In this document: one piece after another, positions 57,401 through 64,000 of the stretch
How the letters are laid out: each line of letters opens with the position of its first letter
How positions within the stretch are numbered: the stretch's first letter is position 1
DNA from: Tetranychus cinnabarinus
Taxonomy: Eukaryota > Arthropoda > Arachnida > Trombidiformes > Tetranychidae
DNA: 64,000 nucleotides
Reading direction: 5' to 3'
Assembly: GCA_022266195.1 (NCBI GenBank)
Contig: WHVY01000003.1
Location: 2,170,001 to 2,234,000, forward strand
Notes under the pieces: generated by a model
What the model was told of the DNA's origin: nothing
The model's database searches: none
What the model saw: only the letters and a program-made list of their open reading frames with translations
Made by a program: the position numbers and the translations under genes

Positions 57401-60400
57401 TCTGGAATTTTTTTCTCCAAAATTAACTTCAACTGAATCACCTTTATTGATATTCATTATTATACCAACTGCCAACTATAATTAACAAGCGGCTATAAAT
57501 AATGTTGAATCTTGATGAGCATCATTTAGCCACCAATCAACTTGCATGTGTTAACCTTAACGTTTATACATTTTGGTAAATTGTTTTTAATCTGACCTGT
57601 TTTACCATTCCAGTGATTATTTTCAATTGTTAATGACAATGAATTTAGGTTTTTGTTACAACAAATTAACACACTAATAGTAATTTTAACATTGCCAGTG
57701 TTTGCACTTCAATTAACATTGATGGCTTATTAACTAATTGCTCTGTTAAATGAATCGTAACAAAAGGTTAGCCTTTACAAATCAACATTTTTAGATGGCT
57801 ACAACTGGTTTAGCAAATTAACTGTCAATTAGCTTTTTATATTGTGTTGGTGTTTATTGTGATTTATCAGGTTGATCCAGACTCTTTGATTGATACTGAC
57901 CTTCTGGTTTTCAAGTCTTTCAAAGTAATTGATTTTGTTCGCCTTTCCTTCAACTGGACATTGTCAGGTTTAATAAAAAGATTAGCCAACAAGAGTTAAC
58001 CAGAAAGTCTTAATCCAGGGTTACACTGGTATTTAACCATAAAAACTGATCAAGATTAAATATATTTTCAATGGCAATAAGATGTTGAAGTAAGGCTGTT
58101 GATATAAATAATGAGAAGTCAACAATAACCCAAATATTGATATTCACGGATTTTCATTAGTTTTACTATTTGGGTTCAACTTTGATCCTTCACTTGGTCA
58201 ATATGATTGGAAACAAATTGATAAAAAATGTTGATTAAAATCAATCTATCAACAATTGAATAGTTATTGATGGATTGAGATGATTAAAGTGAAAGTCAAT
58301 TGAGTCAACTGATTTTTTTATGTTGATCAAAAAACCAATGGCCATTATTATATATTATTTGGGAAGTGCTAAGTAAACAAGGAATATCAATGAAATGGTA
58401 AAACCAAGAGGAACCATTAGTTTTGGAAGGAGCAAAGTGTCTCCAGTTTTCACATTATGTTCAATTCAATGTTAATTAAAGTTAATTGTTAGTCAGTGAT
58501 TGTTCGTGAAAAGATAAACACAATTGTTAATTGAAAATTGGATTGAATGGCAACTCATTTGCCAGTTGAATTGAGATTTCAATGAGTCTGTAAGTATAAT
58601 CTTTAGGCTTATCAATATTGACAAATGCCAGTCAATTTAGCCAAGATTGTCAGTCAATCTAATAGTCAATAGACAATTAGAGAAGTGACAAAATTTACTT
58701 GATTGACCAAAACTAAATTGGTCTTGCTGATGATCATCAGGATGGCGATGACCATCATTTCAAACATGTATAGTTGATTATTAATGATGAATAAATCAAA
58801 TCAAAATAATTAGATGTTCAATAATGACTACAATAAAAAAAGGTTTACTTTTTAATCATCTTAAGTGAAAATGTTGAAGAAGTCAAGGAAATTGCGATGA
58901 TTGTAACGTTTTATATCACCAGAGGCTTAACCATTTCAGCTATCAATTGAGTTGACCATCAATAGCTAAACATCGCAAGTTAAAATTCCCAACCTTTGTC
59001 CATTTTTGTTTCACAAAACACCGAAAATTAAACTTTACACTTTAACAGTTACTTGACTGTTTGTTATTGACACAACTTGAAATCCATGTCTTTTCATTTA
59101 CACTCAATTGACTTTAGAAATGTTTCCTTTGTAAATTTACAAATTATTACAGTTAAATGTTAGGTAATCATTTGAATATTTTAGCTAAACAAGTGTAAAT
59201 TTAGCTACAAAATCGGGTAACATTTCAACAAAGACAACATTTACTCTAACAAAATATTACATGTCAATTGTTTATCGTTTTTGTTTGTATCACATATACA
59301 GTTGAGCCTTTAAAGCATTGAAAATTATGATCAATCAGACTTACTTATGTAGTTATACAGTACACGCCAAAAGTTTAGGAATCGCGATTTTATTTCAATA
59401 ACTCAGCCATTTTACTTGCAAAATTTATCAAAATTAGCACAAATATTCTCAGTATGATTAAGAATAATATACTGAGAAATTATCATGAAAAATAAAATTA
59501 AAACATCTGTTTTCTCTATAAGTTGTAACCTCGTAAAAATAAAAGTGACAAAAGTTTAGGAATTCTCGATTTTTTCGCTTAACCAATCAAGATAATTTCA
59601 TGATTTTCTATCAGATTTTTATTCATTGGTCGATACCATATTTAGCCGATTTCGGTGAAATTTGCATTAGTTTTTCAAAGAAAATTTGCAAATTTAATTT
59701 AACATGGGCTTCTATGGGAAAAGAGGCTGTTCATGAACTTATTCACGATTTGCAAAGCCAATTTGAGGTCAAAAATTTCGTGAATAGTCTTAGATCGTAG
59801 CTAATTTGAAGATAGTCAAGCCCTCAAAAAATCATGAATATCAAACTACGATTGCAATGTTTATAATTCTTTTTCGAAAAAAAAGTTTTACTTCTTGTTC
59901 TTTAACATTGAAAAGCCTATTAGGCTACTTTGTTACCGTAAGATGGGGATAATATGCATTGCAATCGTAGTTTGATATTCATGATTTTTTGAGGGCTTGA
60001 CTATCTTCAAATTAGCTACGATCTAAGACTATTCACGAAATTTTTGACCTCAAATTGGCTTTGCAAATCGTGAATAAGTTCATGAACAGCCTCTTTTCCC
60101 ATAGAAGCCCATGTTAAATTAAATTTGCAAATTTTCTTTGAAAAACTAATGCAAATTTCACCGAAATCGGCTAAATATGGTATCGACCAATGAATAAAAA
60201 TCTGATAGAAAATCATGAAATTATCTTGATTGGTTAAGCGAAAAAATCGAGAATTCCTAAACTTTTGTCACTTTTATTTTTACGAGGTTACAACTTATAG
60301 AGAAAACAGATGTTTTAATTTTATTTTTCATGATAATTTCTCAGTATATTATTCTTAATCATACTGAGAATATTTGTGCTAATTTTGATAAATTTTGCAA

Positions 60401-62012
60401 GTAAAATGGCTGAGTTATTGAAATAAAATCGCGATTCCTAAACTTTTGGCGTGTACTGTATTACTAATGTACATTCTTGGGTTCATTGCTGTTCTCAAGT
60501 TTCCAATAATATCCATTTTGTTGTACGGTTGTTGTGTAGTTCAAGTGTATAAGTGAATTTAGATGGTGATAAACATGAAACTCACATTTACCAATTTCAA
60601 CAGTTAGTCTTGAGTGATTCAAAAAGTACACTTTAACCAAACTCAATTGAGCCAACTTAAAGTGTTAAAGTGTTAAAATTTGTAAATGGTGAAAAACAAT
60701 ACAAAAAGAGACAAAAACACTATTCAGATTAACAAAATCAATTGAACCCAATGATTTGATCTTCACTTGATTAGTCATTTGTAATGAATATCAATATCGA
60801 TCCCAGATGACAATCCAAATCCGTATCGATAACAAAAGCGCTCAATTTAAAAGCGTTTTATTTTAGGAAACGTTTCAACTCTGAGCAATGTAAACCTTTT
60901 TCCCATTTATCTTGATTATCTGTTCATTCAAGTACTATCTATTCATTACTTTATCATTTACCAATCTAATTATATTAATAATCTTTCATCTTTTCCTTCC
61001 TTTTTTTGCCTTTCCTTTCTCACTCATCATTCCATATCCATTCCCTATTAACTCCATTAGATGATCAAGATGATGATTACTTGTGTAACAGCATTTACAT
61101 TATGTTGGCTGCCATTCAATACTTTTATCGTTGTTGGTGACAATCACCCGGAAATATTTTCATACTCTTATATAATTTACATTTGGTTTGCCTGTCATTG
61201 GTTGGCCATGTCCCATGCTTGCTGTAATCCGATAATCTATTGTTGGATGAACACTCGATTTCGTGAAGGATTCAAGTATATCTTCAGATTTTTACCCTTC
61301 ATCAAAAAACCGTGTAAACCTGATTTCATGATTTCATCTTCAGCTCAATCCTCACAGGGAGCAACACTTAGATGTAAGTTATTTCCATCTCTACCCATGG
61401 ATCATTTTCAACCCTTCATTTTACACCCAATAACCTGTAAACCTTGAATCAAAACAAATTGGCATCCATTTAATCAACCATTTTTCAAACAACCCGAACA
61501 ATGGAGTCTTTGTAACAACAACCAAACAGCAGCAGAGAGCGTTAGCTTTAAATTGTACAAAAAATTGAGACATTTTTGGCACATCATTTGAGCATTTTTT
61601 TGCTGACAAATTTACATTTCTCAGTCTAATTGGAGCTTAATTTGGCCTGTTTGGAGTTAACTTTTAATGTTATTCAACAGGCACTTTTTTACATAAGTCA
61701 TCACTATAAGAATAACATTATTTTTTCAAATAATATTACCATTATTTAAAAGCTTTCTGGTTGTTGTTATTAGTGTTTTTGCTTTTTTCTGGTTAATTAA
61801 ATTGCCTACTCTTTATGTTTGTTTCATTTTTCATGATTCATTTGTTACAGTTTAATTGGAGTTTAAATTTTGTACAATTTAATGATTTCTCTTGTGTTCA
61901 CCCTTATTTAGGTTATATTGGATCTCGGATCAAGAATGGTAATTTAGGAAAAGCTCAAGCTCATCTTCAAGAAGTAACATCTGTTGAAGAGATTCCCCTT
62001 GAAACGAAATGA
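54405..62012 (+). CDS. Class A neuropeptide GPCR, RYamide/NPY-receptor-like (5' end not found)
   Basis: Exons 54405-55064, 61061-61373 and 61912-62012 join in frame (phases 0 and 1) to 358 codons including the stop. The first recognised exon begins inside TM1 (VLMYFMYSSICVIAITGNAIV), so an upstream exon with the extracellular N-terminus is missing. Visible landmarks are NLALSDILMA in TM2, SVFISAYTLIALSLDRYIAI with DRY in TM3, CWLPFN in TM6, and WFACHWLAMSHACCNPIIYCWMN in TM7. The TM3 and TM7 wording is most like arthropod RYamide receptors within the NPY-like group; leucokinin-type receptors are the alternative. It would signal through G proteins in feeding or water balance (inference). The ~6-kb intron is by far the longest here and carries a palindromic transposon. 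Confidence 0.82.
55065..59357. other. Left part of large GPCR intron
   Basis: About 4.3 kb of AT-rich intron with no exon, repeat family or RNA gene that I can support. It has many AATAATAAT-like and TTGAT-rich runs but no clean array. Confidence 0.4.
59358..60458. mobile_element. Palindromic Tc1-type element with IR/DR-like 500-bp arms, in GPCR intron
   Basis: A near-perfect inverted repeat centred at 59908. The arms (with the flanking TA) run 59356-59859 and 59957-60460, about 504 bp each, around a 97-bp loop. Termini begin CAGTACACGCC and are flanked by TA on both sides, as in Tc1/mariner insertions. Within each arm the motif CAAAAGTTTAGGAAT occurs at the outer end (59368) and again 181 bp inward (59549), the layout of IR/DR Tc1 elements. 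No transposase; the 66-codon frame seen twice (59600-59800 and 60016-60216) is just the same arm sequence. Arms look identical by eye, so the insertion is young or is maintained by conversion. Confidence 0.88.
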
Positions 62013-64000
62013 TTCAAGTGATTAAAAATGTTACCAAATTGGAAGCCAAATTAACATTGAAAAGTAAAGGCCAAAAAAAGATGTTGAAGGAACCAGAATG
62101 ATATTAGACATTAATACACTTTAAACCAGTCAACATCCTCGTTTTTTGATGTGGTTTTTTTCATTATTTTTTGCTTGCAACATTTATTTTGTTTTGGGAA
62201 TTCCAGCAGCATGAAAATTGTGACAATTCATGAACAAAAGCAATGGGAATGAGGAAAAAAGGAATCACAAGCAGAATTTAAACATTCAGATAATTACTCG
62301 AGTAGCTTACAATTGGAAGGCAAAGTTGAATTCATAAAGTCGTCACTGGAAAGCTTTTATACTAGACTTTGTTAACAAAAAACAAGCCAACATTTGTATC
62401 AACATCTTGGTCACGCCATACCCATCATCATTATCATCATCATCAACACAATCAGAGAAAATAATAATAAAATTAATGATAAAGTGATCAGCAGTGTCAT
62501 GTACTTCAACAACTGGATGAACATCGAAACAAGATTGACAGTATTTTCCTTCCCCTAAATGTTGAGGATAACAAATGTGTATCCTACTTGGATGAGCAAA
62601 AAAATAAAGATGAAATTATGGCTAAAAATTGTCAAAAGCAAACATCAGATGATCATTTTTGTTCCCCATTGATACAACATTGATATCTTATTGTCAAACA
62701 AAACGTAAGTTATCTACAAGAAAAGCTATATTTACAATATCTTACATGTTTATCTGTCTGTGTGTGTGACTTTCTGTGTTCATTTATCTTTAACTTATCA
62801 TTATCATTTCAACTAATGCTGAATCAACAATTTGAAAAGTGATGTGTATAACAACAATACCAAAAGGTTGAAACAAAACCATTCAATAGACAAATACATA
62901 TTGCATGTAAAGGTAAATATAATCTGTTCATGACAAAGTCTCATGAGGTTAAAGGTTAAATTTTTTGGTTTTTTTTCACTTTACCTTTGGAACCACAGAG
63001 AAAGTGAAAAAGAGTTTAATTCACTCCTTGATGATGTTCATGAAAATTTACCTTCATTTCTACAATCATTTGTCATGTCACAGACTGAAGCCAAAAACCC
63101 AGTTTCCAGTTGAACCTAAAAGAATTGAAAAAGAATCAACAAAATTTTTATTCAACGATGATGGAGATGAAATCCAAGATAAACCATGGGCGAATCATTA
63201 AGGAAATGTTTCCATTTTGTTTACCAAGAATTTTTTTTTGCTTTCAATTTAACAGTTATATTTGGGTTCTAATCACCAGACTTGAAGCTATTTACAATCA
63301 GATTGGTAAACAAAATGAACGCAAACGAAGCCCAATCACTTCAATCAGCTCACAGTTAAACAATCAATCCATTGCCTGGGCTTGTAATCAAATCTAGTTT
63401 ATTTTGCTCAAAACTGATCAATCAAGATTAAATTGCTGCCATTGAAAAACTAGTTACAAGTTCACCATTCAAATTAGTGATTTAGATCATTATAAGCATA
63501 TTGTATTTCAATCATAATTTCATCATTAAATTGTAAGTTTGCATTTAGTTTTTGCTGTGAAAAAAAGTCTCATATTCCAATTGAATTGCATGTTGAAAAT
63601 GGAAATGATAATGTTGATAATGTTGCGAATTCCAGTGAATTTAATTTTGTACTTTTTTCCCCAAACTCTGAAGGTTACTGGTCAAGTAACTGTCATACAA
63701 TGAGATTTGTTGTCAGAAAAGTTCACCTTTCAGCGAAAATATTCACATTGAGTTTACAAATTATTTAGTCTCATGGCAAACAATGTTTAATTCATGGTTG
63801 TTTCACAGAGATGGACTTACAGTCTGAAGGCATCAATGAGTTTATATAATAATAATATTTACACTCATCATTTGATGTTTGCTTAAACTTACTGACATTT
63901 GTTGTACACTCGAATGCTTCAGTAATTTTAAGGCCTTTTTTCGCCAATTTCACATTCCATTCAAAATTTTTCATTTTCATGCATTTTAATTTATAACAAC
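62013..64000. other. Terminal 2 kb without recognised gene
   Basis: 3' UTR of the GPCR and AT-rich DNA with a short CAT-rich microsatellite near 62430. Open frames such as 62965-63201 and 63110-63397 overlap each other and match no family. Confidence 0.4.

Noticed and set aside
59600..60216. Two identical 66-codon frames on opposite strands
   Set aside because: They are the same sequence read from the two arms of the palindromic element, without similarity to transposases.

Overview
This is nuclear DNA of a small-genome animal, most likely an acariform (trombidiform, spider-mite-like) mite. The DNA is AT-rich. Genes are split by mostly short GT-AG introns (about 70-140 nt) and sit on both strands with little space between them. 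The gene set is animal: a DEG/ENaC channel, CYP4-clan P450s, a clip-domain protease, a Tudor/piRNA factor and a neuropeptide GPCR. The taxon is an inference from gene style and family content, not from a marker. Exon models were built by hand from splice signals, reading frame and family similarity. All multi-exon models close in frame except the 5' end of the GPCR.

Layout. 0.2-1.8 kb: DEG/ENaC channel (-). 2.7-9.5 kb: three copies of the cleavage factor Im 25 kDa gene (NUDT21) on +, one divergent and two almost identical, with the proteasome ATPase PSMC5/Rpt6 (-) between the twins. 10-20.8 kb: two tandem CYP4-clan P450 genes (-). These are an old segmental duplication that later received two ~2 kb foldback elements in opposite orientations and a 583-bp TA-flanked MITE. 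21.3-24 kb: SLC23 transporter (+). 24.5-26.7 kb: F-box protein (+). 28.6-29.4 kb: small secreted protein (+) with a TATA box. 30.3-31.5 kb: Nepro/Rmp1-like nucleolar protein (-). 32.6-37.8 kb: RING + five-Tudor protein of the RNF17/qin type (+). 38.4-39.8 kb: clip-domain serine protease (+). 40.9-42.1 kb: cis-prenyltransferase DHDDS (+). 44.4-46.9 kb: casein kinase 1 alpha (-). 48.5-52.6 kb: La-related protein 4 (-). 54.4-62.0 kb: RYamide/NPY-type GPCR (+), whose ~6 kb intron holds a 1.1 kb, apparently perfect palindromic Tc1-type element.

Most genes are unrelated housekeeping or signalling loci, and no operon-like logic is visible. The most unusual signals are: the NUDT21 twins, whose coding sequences are nearly identical although introns and flanks do not align; the foldback pair around the P450s; the promoter MITE with an empty site in the paralogue; a P450 intron present in one paralogue only; and the hairpin-forming element inside the GPCR intron. 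I found no wholly new gene system.
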